Assembly (NCBI GenBank): GCA_963752345.1
Contig: CAVVYA010000015.1
Coordinates: 434,001 to 498,000, forward strand
Source: CAVVYA01 sp963752345
Lineage (GTDB): Bacteria > Pseudomonadota > Alphaproteobacteria > SMXQ01
Length of the DNA: 64,000 nucleotides
Direction of reading: 5' to 3'
Below, in pieces: positions 24,239 to 33,696 of the stretch (position 1 is its first letter; each line of letters opens with the position of its first letter). The translations under genes were made by a program, and so were the position numbers. Under the pieces are notes generated by a model. It worked only from the letters and a program-made list of their open reading frames with translations. It did not search any database and was not told the origin of the DNA.

Positions 24239-26876
24239 GTGGCGCAGGATTCGCAATTCATCGACGCGTCTGGCATGCCGGACTCAGGTGGCCCACCGTT
24301 GCCGCGCGAACGCGAGCGGCCGTGGCAGCGGCCTGCCCTATGGGGCGCCCTGGCGCTGTTGTTCCTGCTGTCGGGCGCGATCATCTACGCCGCGGGCCAC
24401 ATCCATGGCACGGCGAGCGATGCCGGGATGGCGCCGATCCTGCTGCCGGTGGCCGCCGGCCTCGCGGCCTGCGCCCTGCCGGCGTTCCTGGCCTTCACCT
24501 ATTTCACGCGCCAGCGCCACCTGCTCATTGCCCAGAACCGGCTGCTGACCGGCACGCTCGATGCCGATCCCCACGGCCGGGTCATCACCGCGCCGAGTGG
24601 CCGCGTCGTCTATGGCAATGCCGCTTTCATGCAGATGTTCGCCACGGCGACGAGCGCTGCCAGCCAGGCCTTCCAGGCGAGCATGGGCGATGGCACCGAG
24701 GTCGGCCGCCAGCTGACCATGTTGCGCGGGCTGGCTGGCTCAGGCGGCACTGGCCACGCCGAGGTGCGCGGCGTCACGCCGGCCGGCGAGACGGCATGGC
24801 GCAGCGTCTCGGCCTATCCGATCAAGGATCATTACGGTTACGTGCTGTGGCGCATCGAGGATGTGACCTCGCGCCGCCAGATGGAACAGGTGATCCGCGA
24901 GGAGCGCGAGAAGATCGTCGATTTCCTCGAGAATGCCTCGGCCGGCTTCTACTCGGTCGACCGCGATGGGCGCTTCATCTACGTCAACCAGACCTTCGCC
25001 CGCTGGCTCGGCTACAAGCCGGACGAGATTCTGCGCGAGGACCGCCGCCTGCATGACTTCGTCGCCGGCGCGCGCGCCAAGGGCGCCCTGGCCTACGACC
25101 CGTTCGGCGGCCCGGCGCCTGGGGCGAGCGGCGAGGTGACCTTCCGCGCGCGCGACGGCCGGCTGTTCCATGCCGCCGTCACCCAGACCATCAAGGAAGA
25201 CGGCGACGCCGGCCAGCAGCTGCGCACCCGCGTCATCGTGCGCGACCTCACCGCCGAGCGCGAGCTCGAGCAGGTGCTGCGCGTCTCGGAGCAGCGCTTC
25301 CACAAGCTGTTCGAGGACGCCCCGATCGGCATCGCACTCGCTCGATCTTCAGGGGCGCGTCAGCGACTGCAACCGCAGCTTCCGCGAGATGGTGCGCCGC
25401 AACCCTGCCGCGCCCGCGCCAGGCGCCGCCACCGCCGCGTTTCCGACCGCCTCCGACCGCTGGGGCGCCAGCGTGATCGGGGTGGCCCTCAGCGATTTCG
25501 TGGCGCCCGAAGATCGCCAGGCCCTGGCGGAGCGGCTCGCCGCGGTCTCCGCCGGCACCGCGTCGCCCACCGCGCCGTTCGATGTGCATCTTCAGGCGGG
25601 CGGACGCACGCGCATCGCGACACTCTTCGTCAGCCGGCTCGAGGATGCCACCGGCCGGCTGTTCGGCCTGATGCTGCACTTCATCGACGCCACCCAGCAG
25701 CGCCAATTGGAAGCGCAGTTCGCCCAGTCGCAGAAGATGCAGGCGGTCGGCCAGCTCGCCGGCGGCGTGGCGCACGACTTCAACAACCTGCTGACCGTGA
25801 TGATCGGCTTCTGCGATCTGCTGCTGCTGCGCCACCGGCCCGGCGAGCAGACCTTCGCCGACATCATGCAGATCAAGCAGAACGCCAACCGCGCCGCCAA
25901 CCTGGTGCGCCAGCTGCTGGCCTTCTCGCGCCAGCAGACCCTGCAGCCCAAGGTGCTCGACGTCACCGACATCCTGGCCGAACTGTCGAACCTGCTGCGC
26001 CGGCTGATCGGCGTCAACATCCAGCTCAAGGTGGTGCACGGCCGCGACCTCGGCCTGGTCAAGGTCGACCAGGGCCAGTTCGAGCAGGTCATCATCAATC
26101 TCGTGGTCAATGCGCGCGACGCCATGCCGAGCGGCGGCACGCTGACCATCCGCACCGCCAACGTCACCCTCGACCATGAGATGCAGCGCGGCGCCGAGAC
26201 GATGCCGGCGGGCGACTATGTGCTGATCGAGGTGATCGACACCGGCACCGGCATCCCGCCGGAAAACCTGGAACGCATCTTCGAGCCGTTCTTCTCGACC
26301 AAGGAAGTGGGTTCGGGCACCGGCCTCGGCCTCTCGACCGTCTACGGCATCGTCAAGCAGACCGGCGGCTTCATCGCCGTCGACAGCGCCATCGGCAAGG
26401 GCTCGACCTTCAGCATCTACCTGCCGCGCCACATCGCCACCGCCAAGGAAACCGCGGCCGCCGCCATGGATCTCGACGCCGCATCCAGCACGGCGCGCGA
26501 CCTGACCGGCGTCGGCACGCTGCTGCTGGTCGAGGACGAGGATGCGGTGCGCCTGTTCGGCGCCCGCGCGCTGCGCAACAAGGGCTACAAGGTGCTCGAG
26601 GCCAAGAACGGCGAGAACGCGCTCGAGGTGATGGCCGCCGCCGGCGGGCCGGTCGATCTGGTGATCACCGACGTGGTCATGCCGGTGCTCGACGGGCCCG
26701 AGCTGGTCAAGCGCGTGCGCGAGGACAATCCGACCATGAAGGTGATCTTCATCTCCGGCTATGCCGAGGACAGCTTCCGCGAGAAGGTCAGCCAGGACGC
26801 CGACATCCATTTCCTGCCCAAGCCCTTCAGCCTGCAGCAGCTCGCCGGCAAGGTGAAGGAAGTTCTGGCGGGATAA
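24239..26876 (+). pseudogene. cckA: Hybrid histidine kinase CckA, one-base frameshift
   Basis: About 878 residues after frame repair, starting at GTG after AAGGAA. There are two N-terminal membrane helices (LALLFLLSGAIIYAAG and LPVAAGLAACALPAFLAF), two or three PAS-like regions, then the kinase core: GGVAHDFNNLLTVMIGFCDL with the phospho-accepting His, ATPase boxes INLVVNARDAMPSGG, DTGTGIPPENLERIFEPFFS and GTGLGLSTVYGIVKQTGG, and a C-terminal receiver with LVITDVVMPVLDGPELVKRV (Asp acceptor) and FLPKPFS. This is CckA, which via ChpT phosphorylates CtrA. An extra G at about 25345 (CTC-G-CTC) breaks the frame between PAS regions. cckA is expected to be essential, so an error is likely. Confidence 0.85.
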
Positions 26877-26960
26877 GGTGCGCTCACACCCGATGAGATG
26901 GAACTCAGATCGGTCGAGAGGCTGGCGCCGAGGGGCAATGTCTCATATCGTCACGTCGTC

Positions 26961-26983
26961 ATGGCCCGACTTGATCGGGCCAT
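26961..26983. repeat. REP-like palindrome
   Basis: ATGGCCCGA-CTTGA-TCGGGCCAT, a perfect nine-base stem, flanked by CGTC on the left and GACG on the right. The same kind of palindrome recurs near 38.5 and 46.6 kb. It lies in the spacer between cckA and the cyclophilin gene. Confidence 0.7.
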
Positions 26984-27024
26984 CGACGCTACTTTCTTTC
27001 TCACGAAGATCAGGTGACCTACCT

Positions 27025-27547
27025 ATGAAGTTTCTCAAGCATCTGTGTCTCGGTCTCGCACTTGCCGCCGCGACGATCCTTCCGGCCTCCGCCGCCGAAT
27101 ATCTCCAGATGGACCTCAAGCAGGGCAGGGTGATGATCGAACTGCGCCCGGATCTCGCGCCCAAGCACGTGGCGCGCATCAAGGAGCTCGCCGAGAGCGG
27201 CTTCTACGACGGCATCATCTTCCATCGCGTGATCGAGCGATTTCATGGCCCAGACCGGCGATCCGACCGGCACCGGGCGCGGCGGCAGCGGCAAGAAGCT
27301 GCCGCCCGAGTTCACCAAGACGCCGTTCAAGCGCGGCACCGTCGGCATGGCGCGCTCTCAGTCGCTCGACTCGGCCGACAGCCAGTTCTTCATCTGCTTC
27401 ACCAGCGTGCCGAGCCTCGATGGCCAATACACCGTGTGGGGCCAGGTGGTGAAGGGCATGGAGGTCGTCGACCAGATCCAGAAGGGCGAGCCGCCGCGCA
27501 ATCCCGACCGCATCGTCAAGATGCGCGTGGCCCAGACCATCGAATAG
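27025..27547 (+). pseudogene. Secreted cyclophilin-type peptidyl-prolyl isomerase, one-base frameshift
   Basis: About 173 residues after repair. A signal peptide (KHLCLGLALAAATILPASAA) leads into a cyclophilin domain with VMIELRPDLAPKHVARIKEL, FYDGIIFHRVIE then FMAQTGDPTGTGRGGSGKKL, SQFFICFTSVPSLDGQYTVW and MEVVDQIQKGEPP. Active-site residues of cyclophilins (FHRVI, FMAQ, FFI, LDG..TVWG) are all present. An extra C at about 27240 after GAG breaks the frame. Function: folding catalysis in the periplasm. Stop at 27545-27547. Confidence 0.85.
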
Positions 27548-27610
27548 CCGCGTTCGCGAGCAGCCCGCCGCGGCGCGTCCGCGCGGGCCTTTCGCCGCCG
27601 GCCCGGCGCG

Positions 27611-27826
27611 TCAGGGCTCGCTCAGGTGCTGCGCCTTGTAGTGCGGCTTGATCCGCGCGTTGACGAAGCGGCCGGCCGAGTCGGCCTTCAGCAGCGCGTC
27701 ATAGACGCTCCGTGGCACGCCGACATAGGCGTAGACCTCGCCGGTGTCGCGATAGGTCACGTAGAGGCAGCGCCTGGCGGCGTTGTAGGCGACGCGGCTG
27801 ATCGCCGAGGACTCCAGAGTTGGCAT
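27611..27826 (-). CDS. KTSC domain-containing small protein
   Basis: A 71-residue protein with the KTSC fold: SSAISRVAYNAARRCLYVTY, RDTGEVYAYVGVPRSVYDAL and ADSAGRFVNARIKPHY. KTSC proteins are named from a KTSC motif near a lysyl-tRNA synthetase fusion; the small stand-alone forms have no known function. It is convergent with the cyclophilin gene and lies 42 bases from the next minus-strand gene. Confidence 0.85.
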   Translation of the reverse strand: MPTLESSAISRVAYNAARRCLYVTYRDTGEVYAYVGVPRSVYDALLKADSAGRFVNARIKPHYKAQHLSEP

Positions 27827-27868
27827 GGCCCGTTCCGCTGATGGTCCGGTGAAGCATCGGACGACCGG

Positions 27869-29032
27869 TTAACGGCCGAGGCCCGCGAGGGTTGCCCCTT
27901 CCTTGGCGAGCGGAGCGGGGCGCGGCAGGGCCGGCGCCAGGCCGGGCCGCCGCACCGCCGGCGCGGTCGCCCGCCGTTCGACGGCGAAGCAGTAGAGCGT
28001 GAACAGGGCGACGGCCAGGCCGAACCACATCAGATGCCGCGCGTCCTCCGGCTCGTCCGGCCTGGCGATGACCCAGGTGACGACCTGGAGCAGCGACATG
28101 ATGACGAAGCAGGCCAGGCTGTGTCGGCCGAACAGGGCGACGAGGTTGAGGACCGGGAGCAGCGGTCGGACGCGGCGCGCCTGCTCGACGAGGCTCGCCA
28201 GGAAGGCGAGCAGGACGGCGAAATAGCCGACCACCGGCGGGCTCAGGGTGAACTTGTGGAAATAGGGCCACAGATCGATCTCGAGATCCTTCAGAGGGGG
28301 GATCTTCGATGAATGGGCGAGCACGAGAAACGCCACGACCGCCACGGCCGACGCGACCAGGATGGGTGTCTTGCGCGCGGCTAGCGCCGGCTGCAGCCGC
28401 TCGCGCCAGCGCCAGCCGGCGACCAGCCCGGCGAAGAACAGGAATTGCCAGGCGGAGCGCCAGAAGCTCGGCTCGCCGGTCTCCGGCGGCAGGCGGTCGG
28501 CGGTGAGCTGCACGGCGGCATAGACCGCGGCCGAGGCCGCCAGCACCAGCACGTCGAGGTTGCGCTTGAGCGCCATCACCGCGAAGAAGGCGAAGAACAG
28601 GAACACCACATACATGGAGAGAATGCCGAAATAGGGCACATGCAGGTCGAGCAGCAGCAGGTCGGCCAGCGCCGACGGCAGGCGCTCGGCGGTGAACACC
28701 GGCTCGATGAAATCGAGGTCCTTGGCGATGATCCGGGCCGACAGCGCGAACAGCGTGAGCCCGATGCTGATCAGCCAGATCTGCGCGGCGCGGCGCAGCA
28801 CCCACCATTGCGCGGCCGCGTCGCCGCGCTGCCAGCGGGCGCGCTGCGACAGGCCGAGCACGAAGCCGGACAGGCAGACGAAGCCGGCGGCGCCATCCAC
28901 CCAGACCCAGACATGGAGAAGGCTGGAGATCATCCCCTCGGCGAGATGACCCGAAGCCATGCTCAGGATGAAATAGCCACGCAGCACATCGATGCTGATC
29001 TGACGCGAACCCGACGCATAGAAATTTTGCAC
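27869..29032 (-). CDS. OpgC-family membrane protein
   Basis: A 387-residue polytopic protein with about ten membrane helices. It starts at GTG with SRQISIDVLRGYFILSMASG, the acyltransferase-3/OpgC opening with the conserved D-x-LRG pattern, followed by WVWVDGAAGFVCLSGFVLGL, and later LFGRHSLACFVIMSLLQVVT. OpgC succinylates periplasmic glucans. Similar short proteins in alphaproteobacteria carry the OpgC domain without a tested substrate. No partner gene (opgG/opgH) is near, so the pathway is inferred from the family alone. Confidence 0.8.
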   Translation of the reverse strand: MQNFYASGSRQISIDVLRGYFILSMASGHLAEGMISSLLHVWVWVDGAAGFVCLSGFVLGLSQRARWQRGDAAAQWWVLRRAAQIWLISIGLTLFALSARIIAKDLDFIEPVFTAERLPSALADLLLLDLHVPYFGILSMYVVFLFFAFFAVMALKRNLDVLVLAASAAVYAAVQLTADRLPPETGEPSFWRSAWQFLFFAGLVAGWRWRERLQPALAARKTPILVASAVAVVAFLVLAHSSKIPPLKDLEIDLWPYFHKFTLSPPVVGYFAVLLAFLASLVEQARRVRPLLPVLNLVALFGRHSLACFVIMSLLQVVTWVIARPDEPEDARHLMWFGLAVALFTLYCFAVERRATAPAVRRPGLAPALPRPAPLAKEGATLAGLGR

Positions 29033-29631
29033 GCAAGCTCCCTCAGTAGCGCGACGGGTGAGCGGTAACGCGATCGCGAAGGGTTTGTTTCCGCGGACAG
29101 ATTTTCGACACGCGGGAACGCGAAGCGAAACGGGGCCGTCCGACCCTCGCCGCCGCTCTGCCGATCCGGCTGGCCTTTCGGTCAGGACCGGGGCCGGCGT
29201 TCCGGCAGACCGGGGCGTACCCGATTGCAGCGGACGCGAGGGAGAGCCTGGAGCGCGTGAATCGGCCCCAAGGGTCCGGCCATCGCGCCCTGACCGTGCA
29301 GACCCCGCACGATCAGCGGCCGCCGCGATTATATACTTGAGAAATGCAAATACGGCGTGTTAAAGCGATTCCCGCGTGACAGGCCGGTTTGCTTGAATGT
29401 GCAGAGTTGGCGTGCCAGATTACGTTGAGGGATGGTGGCTATCCCTCTAGTGCACCCGCGGTCGGTCAGGACCTTTTAGGTGCGCCAGCTCTGCACAGTC
29501 CCCCCGGGACGATCAGCCTTCACAAGCATCCTTTTGGTTACGCGACGGGGATGCGCTCGGTCCACCGCAAAGCAGACAGAGGATTCATAAATCTTGCGGG
29601 TAGTGCAAGATGGGATTCTACAGGTGTAGGA

Positions 29632-29769
29632 ATGGCCGAGAAACAGCCCGATCCGAAGAAGGACAAGGACTTTACGAAGGTGGTAGAGCGGATGCTGAAA
29701 ACGCCGCCGACACCCCATGTTAAAACCATTAAAAAGCCCGTGGAAAAGCCGACCGAAAAGCCCAAATGA
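29632..29769 (+). CDS. Small conserved-type protein in element A, 45 residues
   Basis: Starts at ATG after a GTGTAGGA ribosome site. The protein is highly charged and proline-rich: MAEKQPDPKKDKDFTKVVER, then MLKTPPTPHVKTIKKPVEKP. Short proteins of this look (lysine-rich head, a VxRMLKTPPxPH core) are frequent hypotheticals in alphaproteobacteria. No function is known. It is the only plus-strand gene of element A. Upstream, 29349-29631 contains no convincing gene. Confidence 0.55.
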   Translation: MAEKQPDPKKDKDFTKVVERMLKTPPTPHVKTIKKPVEKPTEKPK

Positions 29770-29800
29770 GGGGTTGTTGGGTGGGACGATAGGGAATAGC

Positions 29801-30471
29801 CTATTCCCAGAACAGCAATTTAGAACGCAACCGTCGGAGGATGCTATGTATCGCGGTCGTCCGATCACTTGAACTTCGTTCCCTGATCTTTCGCGCCAAT
29901 TCTTTGGCCTCGATATACAGATCGGCCTTGATACCGGAGTTCTCGGATTCCTGCTTGTCACGCCTCTCTATGTGCAGGCGCGACATATCGTCACATTCAA
30001 TTATCGAATAGCCGAACAAGTCGTCGATTTCGGCGACGGTGAGGTACTTCTTTTTGACCAGGAGACCCAGGGTCTCAAGGAAGCCCCACGTTCGCGAAAA
30101 GCAAACATAGCTTTCATATTTTTCCTGTCTCAACGTCGCCAGGTGATCCGCAAACAGTTCGCGGTAAAGCTCGCGTTGCCGAGGTAGCGACGCATTGGCG
30201 TGGTTTTGCCGAATGACCTGTTTGATATAATTTTTGGACTCTCGGATTGTCACTCTAGTTTTCCAGAGATCGTCAGCTTCCCAACGCCTATCTAGCTCTA
30301 AGAGAAAATTTGCTCTGGCCTGCCTCCTAATTAGGATGAGCTGACAGGCCGCGACGACTGCTGAAACGAAAACGAGACCGGTAAGGATTATTTGAGACCA
30401 CCAGTACCAAATTCCGCCGGATGCGGTTCTTGCAAAGCCGCGAGCGCCTCTAGAAAAGCAGATTGGTCCAT
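29801..30471 (-). pseudogene. DUF4760-like membrane-anchored protein, one-base frameshift
   Basis: About 223 residues after repair. ATG 30471 gives MDQSAFLEALAALQEPHPAE; a single missing base near 30405 then brings in WYWWSQIILTGLVFVSAVVA (membrane helix), LILIRRQARANFLLELDRRW and VTIRESKNYIKQV, followed by a helical soluble part with YESYVCFSRTWGFLETLGLL and KYLTVAEIDDLFGYSIIECD. One membrane helix followed by LLELDRRW is the pattern of DUF4760 proteins. Role unknown; it is a passenger of element A. Confidence 0.6.
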
Positions 30472-30489
30472 CGATCCCCCCTTGCGATG

Positions 30490-30522
30490 AAAAAAAGCCC
30501 CGGCCAACTGACCGGGGCTTTG
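30490..30522 (-). terminator. Rho-independent terminator inside element A
   Basis: On the minus strand AAGCCCCGG-TCAGTTGG-CCGGGGCTT is followed by a run of T. It begins immediately after the stop of the DUF1508-like gene, so it ends that transcript before the DUF4760-like gene. Confidence 0.85.
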
Positions 30523-30523
30523 T

Positions 30524-30716
30524 CTAATTGTAGTAGAAGATCGGATCGCCAGACGAGTTCTTGACCAAGTTAATGCTGTGCGTGCAATCGTCGCGACGCA
30601 CATCAGCTCTCGCTGCTCCTGGCGATCTCCTCTCCGTTTTTCGCGTAGTAAATCCAATACCAATTCCCGCTCTGGTCCTTACGCTGGATATAGCAAGGAT
30701 ACGTAACGTCAGCCAT
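30524..30716 (-). pseudogene. DUF1508 (YegP-type) small protein, one-base frameshift
   Basis: About 63 residues after repair. ATG 30716 gives MADVTYPCYIQRKDQSGNWY, WIYYAKNGEEIARSSES; then with one extra G removed at about 30604 it continues YVRRDDCTHSINLVKNSSGD. The pattern (ligand-like strand, W-x-W/Y, NG--IA-SSE-Y, C--SI--VK) is the DUF1508/YegP fold. Function unknown in the family. It is a passenger of element A, followed at once by a terminator. Confidence 0.7.
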
Positions 30717-30940
30717 GCAACACTCCCCCCAAAGGTCATTTGGATTTGAGGTACTCGCACAATGGACGAGCCTTCGCGTTCCACATCACTTGTGGTACAC
30801 GCGAGGAAGCGGAGGCGCGCCTAACAGTATGGCACAGGCACGGTTCGTCGGAGAATTAGTCGCTGATGCGCAGAATGCGCAGCAAAGCGATCTCTAGACC
30901 CTTCAGTCTGCGAAATTCGCTTCGCCCGATGCGCCTTTTT

Positions 30941-31856
30941 TTAAGCGCTGAGACGAGACCGCCGATACATGAGGCGCTTGCCCTCGGCACCTTTCACGGC
31001 AACCTCGGCGCGCTCCTTGTCGCTGATCTTGCGGTTTGAATAGCGGAAGTCGAACTCGCTGAGATAGCGCTGTAGGTGCTGCTCGCCGCAGTGCTGATAG
31101 GTGCCGATCATGCCGCGCTTGAAGATGGAGAAGTAGCCCTCGACCGTGTTGGTGTGGACGAAGCCCGTGGCGTATTCGCCCTTCGCGTGGTTGACGGTGA
31201 AGTGGCGTGCGAACTCTTTGCCGACGTCCTTGTAGAGCGGCTTTCGTCGGTCATCAGACGCGACTTGCGATCCGCGTTGGTGACGAGGAGATCGCGGACC
31301 GTCTTGCCGGTCGATCTGCTCCATGGAACGAGCGGACCGGCCGCCACGCTCAACCAGGGCGAGAACCGCGCGCTTCTCGCCGATGCCGCGCTGCATCTCC
31401 CGACCCTTGTTGCTGGCGACTCGTTGCCCGGCCGCCGAGGTAGGTTTCGTCGGCCTCGACGATCTTGCCTTCGCCGCCCAGCGGGCCGGCCGTTGGCTCG
31501 TTCATCGCCTCGCGGATGCGGTGCGCCATGAACCAGGCGGTCTTGTAGGTGACGCCCAGCATGCGGTGGAGCTGGTGGGCGCTCATGCCCTTCTTGGAGG
31601 AGGACAGGAGATGGGTCGCCAGGAGCCACTTGGTGAGGGCGATCTTGGAGCGTTCGAAAACGGTGCCGACCGTGACCGTGAACTGCTTGCGGCAGGCATT
31701 GCAGAAGAACAGGCCCTCGCGACCGCCCTTCACCTTGGAGGCTTTCTCAAGGACGCCGCAATGGGGGCAGACCGGACCTTCTGGCCAACGGATAGCCTCA
31801 AGATACTCTCGGGCCTTGGTCTCGTTGGTGAAAATGGGGTCGTGAAGGTCGGTCAT
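30941..31856 (-). pseudogene. IS1595-family transposase of element A, several frameshifts
   Basis: The N-terminal zinc-ribbon contains VCPHCGVLEKASK and FFCNACRKQFTVTVGTVFER. The helix-turn part is MSAHQLHRMLGVTYKTAWFM, and the DDE (ISXO2-like) core has KIVEADETYLGGR, then in other frames VTNADRKSRLMTDES, HFTVNHAKGEYATGFVHTNT and VEGYFSIFKRGMIGTYQHCG. At least four one-base changes between about 31430 and 31240 break the frame in the middle. Ends were taken from the first and last conserved blocks. It cannot be active as written unless the changes are errors. Confidence 0.8.
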
Positions 31857-32037
31857 GGCTATCTCCTTGACCAGCAACCTAAACCCGCCGGGTGCATGTG
31901 TCAAGTATATAATAGCGGCGGCCGCGCGCGGTCGAGTATATCCCCTTGACGCACGTAAGCGTTAAAGAGCACCCTCCTTCCCTCGTAAGCCCTGGTTGCC
32001 GCAGTATGTCGGCGGGGCTGCAATTTAGGGGGGCGGG

Positions 32038-32661
32038 ATGTTCGGCAAGCTGTTTAGGGCGCTGGAGCCATACACGGGAGTCATTGAATGGATGGTGCGA
32101 GCGTTCGTCGCGATTGCAGGTGGCGTTGTGACCGGATGGGCTGCGCAAGCGACAAAGGCTCTCGAAGCTTACGAACCGCTATCATATGTCTTAGCAGGGA
32201 TCGTCGGTGCCGGAATCGCAGTGCTTATTTTTGCTGCGTGGGGATGGTTCCGGCTGGCGATAGCGCGCGCCCATTATCTGCGGGAGATATCTAAGCCGAT
32301 GGATGGCGTGAATCCGCTTGAGGACAACTTCTATCGCAAACGAATCGACGTCAGTAAATTTGGCGATCCGGTAGGCCGGCAAGCATCAAATAAAGACTTT
32401 AGGAATTGCGAGATCGTTGGCCCCGCCGTCGTGTATTTCAGAAATTGCACCTTCACCGGTATATTCGAGCAGGGGCTATGTGACTTCATCGTACTTAGGG
32501 ACGACTCTCGTAAGCTGCCATTGCAAAACCCCATCGTGTTTGACAATTGTATTTTTAGAGACTGTCACTACTCGCGCTTGGTCATGCTTTTTAATAGGAA
32601 CAATTCAGATCAATTGGACCAAGTTTCTAATGGGCAGATCCCATGGCTGACAAAAAAGTGA
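32038..32661 (+). CDS. Passenger membrane protein of element B, 207 residues
   Basis: Two membrane helices in the first 75 residues (WMVRAFVAIAGGVVTGWAAQ and YVLAGIVGAGIAVLIFAAWG) and a soluble C-terminal part with repeated F-x-NC-x-F turns: FRNCEIVG, YFRNCTFTG, FDNCIFRDC. This pattern resembles a short right-handed beta-helix (pentapeptide-like). No known family can be named. Base composition is clearly lower in GC than the surrounding chromosome, consistent with transfer. It overlaps the next small gene by 19 bases. Confidence 0.6.
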   Translation: MFGKLFRALEPYTGVIEWMVRAFVAIAGGVVTGWAAQATKALEAYEPLSYVLAGIVGAGIAVLIFAAWGWFRLAIARAHYLREISKPMDGVNPLEDNFYRKRIDVSKFGDPVGRQASNKDFRNCEIVGPAVVYFRNCTFTGIFEQGLCDFIVLRDDSRKLPLQNPIVFDNCIFRDCHYSRLVMLFNRNNSDQLDQVSNGQIPWLTKK

Positions 32662-32822
32662 CCCTCCACGAGGCCCGCGCGAGGAAGCAGCTAGACCGCT
32701 TCATCGAGGCTCATCCCTCGGAAGGCGATGAAGACGCTTTCGACCGCCTCGTTACGTCAATGGCTTCGGGAAAGCCAAAAGCAAAAGGTCAAACATCAGG
32801 TGAGGCGAGCGGCGAAGATTGA
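32643..32822 (+). CDS. Passenger small protein of element B, 59 residues
   Basis: ATG 32643 opens a 59-codon frame: MADKKVTLHEARARKQLDRF, then IEAHPSEGDEDAFDRLVTSM and a Lys/Ser/Gly-rich tail. Acidic and helical, with no membrane segment. It overlaps the end of the 207-residue gene and, on the opposite strand, the reconstructed end of the transposase gene (71 bases). Similar small proteins accompany IS1595-type transposases in other genomes only as hypotheticals; function unknown. Confidence 0.5.
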   Translation: MADKKVTLHEARARKQLDRFIEAHPSEGDEDAFDRLVTSMASGKPKAKGQTSGEASGED

Positions 32823-33620
32823 AGCGGAACTCGAACTCCCGCAGATACTTCGGCAGGTGGTGGCTCGACACATGAACGTGAGTTCGCGAATGCTCGCCTT
32901 GAGGCGGCACCAGAAGCTTTCAATCGTGTTCGTGTGAACGGGGCCACGGACGTATTCCTTGGCCGAGTGATTGACCGTCCCATGGCGGAAGCCTTCTTCG
33001 GCTAGCTTGCCGAACACGCGGGCTTCGTCCGTCGCGATGCGGGTGCCGGGCACCACGTTCTCAATGATGTGCGGGACGACGAACCACTCGCCACGACCGC
33101 CGACAACGCGGGTAATGATTTCGCCGCCGCGCTCGACCATGCCGAGGACAACGGTTTTGTCGTCGTGCCCGCGCTTGTCTTTGCCGCCGATGAAAGCCTT
33201 GTCCGCTTCCACGATGGCCTTGTTCCCGCCGAGCGGGGCATCGCCGTCAACATCGCCCATGTATTTGCGGATTTCGTGGCCCATGCGCCACGCGGTCTTG
33301 TAGGTCACGCCGAGCTGGCGCTGTAGCTCCTTCGCCGGCACGCCGTGCCGCGTCGTGGTGAACAGATACATCGCATAGAACCACTTCTGGAGCGCGGTGT
33401 GCGTCCGCTCAAAGGGCGTTCCCTGCATCGGATGGATGTGGTGACCGCACCACGGGCAGGAGTAGGCCGGGAGCTTGGAGAGGCGGGCGAACCGGCCTGT
33501 CTTGCCGCATTTCGGGCAAGTCGTGCTATCGCCATAGCGGACCTTCATCAGGTGAGCCAAACAGGCGTCATCGTCGGGGAAACGCTTGAAGAACTCTTTG
33601 ATTGTAAAGGTCTTTGCCAT
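32752..33620 (-). pseudogene. IS1595-family transposase of element B, one-base frameshift
   Basis: Zinc-ribbon TTCPKCGKTGRFARLSK and YSCPWCGHHIHPMQGTPFER; helix-turn region ELQRQLGVTYKTAWRMGHEI; DDE core KAIVEADKAFIGGKDKRGHD, RIATDEARVFGKLAEEGFRH, TVNHSAKEYVRGPVHTNTIE. A missing G at about 32884 shifts the end; in the correct frame it reads RGTHVHVSSHHLPKYLREFE and stops at 32752. The first acidic triplet reads EADK rather than the usual EADE. About 289 residues after repair, a normal IS1595 length. Confidence 0.85.
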
Positions 33621-33696
33621 GGCAACCTCCTATGCCCAGGACTATAAGGCATGGAATTACGTGCGTCAAGGGGATATACTCGCGCGCGGTCGAGCG

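Larger units (their letters stand above)
29324..31917. mobile_element. IS1595-family element A with passenger genes, 2594 bp
   Basis: Bounded by inverted repeats: left CGCGATTATATACTTGAG and right (read inward) CGCTATTATATACTTGAC, with similarity continuing to ATGCA and CGGCG-GTT. Flanked on both sides by the same 8 bases GCGGCCGC (29316-29323 and 31918-31925), the 8-bp duplication expected for IS1595. It holds a transposase on the minus strand plus three non-transposase genes, with a terminator between two of them. This is far longer than a bare IS of about 1 kb. Confidence 0.85.
31933..33682. mobile_element. IS1595-family element B with passenger genes, 1750 bp
   Basis: Perfect 26-base inverted repeats starting CGAGTATATCCCCTTGACG at 31933-31958 and 33657-33682. 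Flanked by the 8-base direct repeat CGCGCGGT (31925-31932 and 33683-33690). It inserted one base inside the right-hand target duplication of element A, so it arrived in the same GC-rich site after or beside element A. It carries a transposase (minus) and two overlapping plus-strand genes. Its right end is 14 bases from the recA SOS box. Confidence 0.9.

Noticed and set aside
24239..26876. Interpretation of the CckA break as a split two-component pair
   Set aside because: The break is inside a PAS region with one extra base and no ribosome site or start for a second gene.
29058..29363. Frame across the left end of element A
   Set aside because: It crosses the insertion boundary and shows no conserved features.
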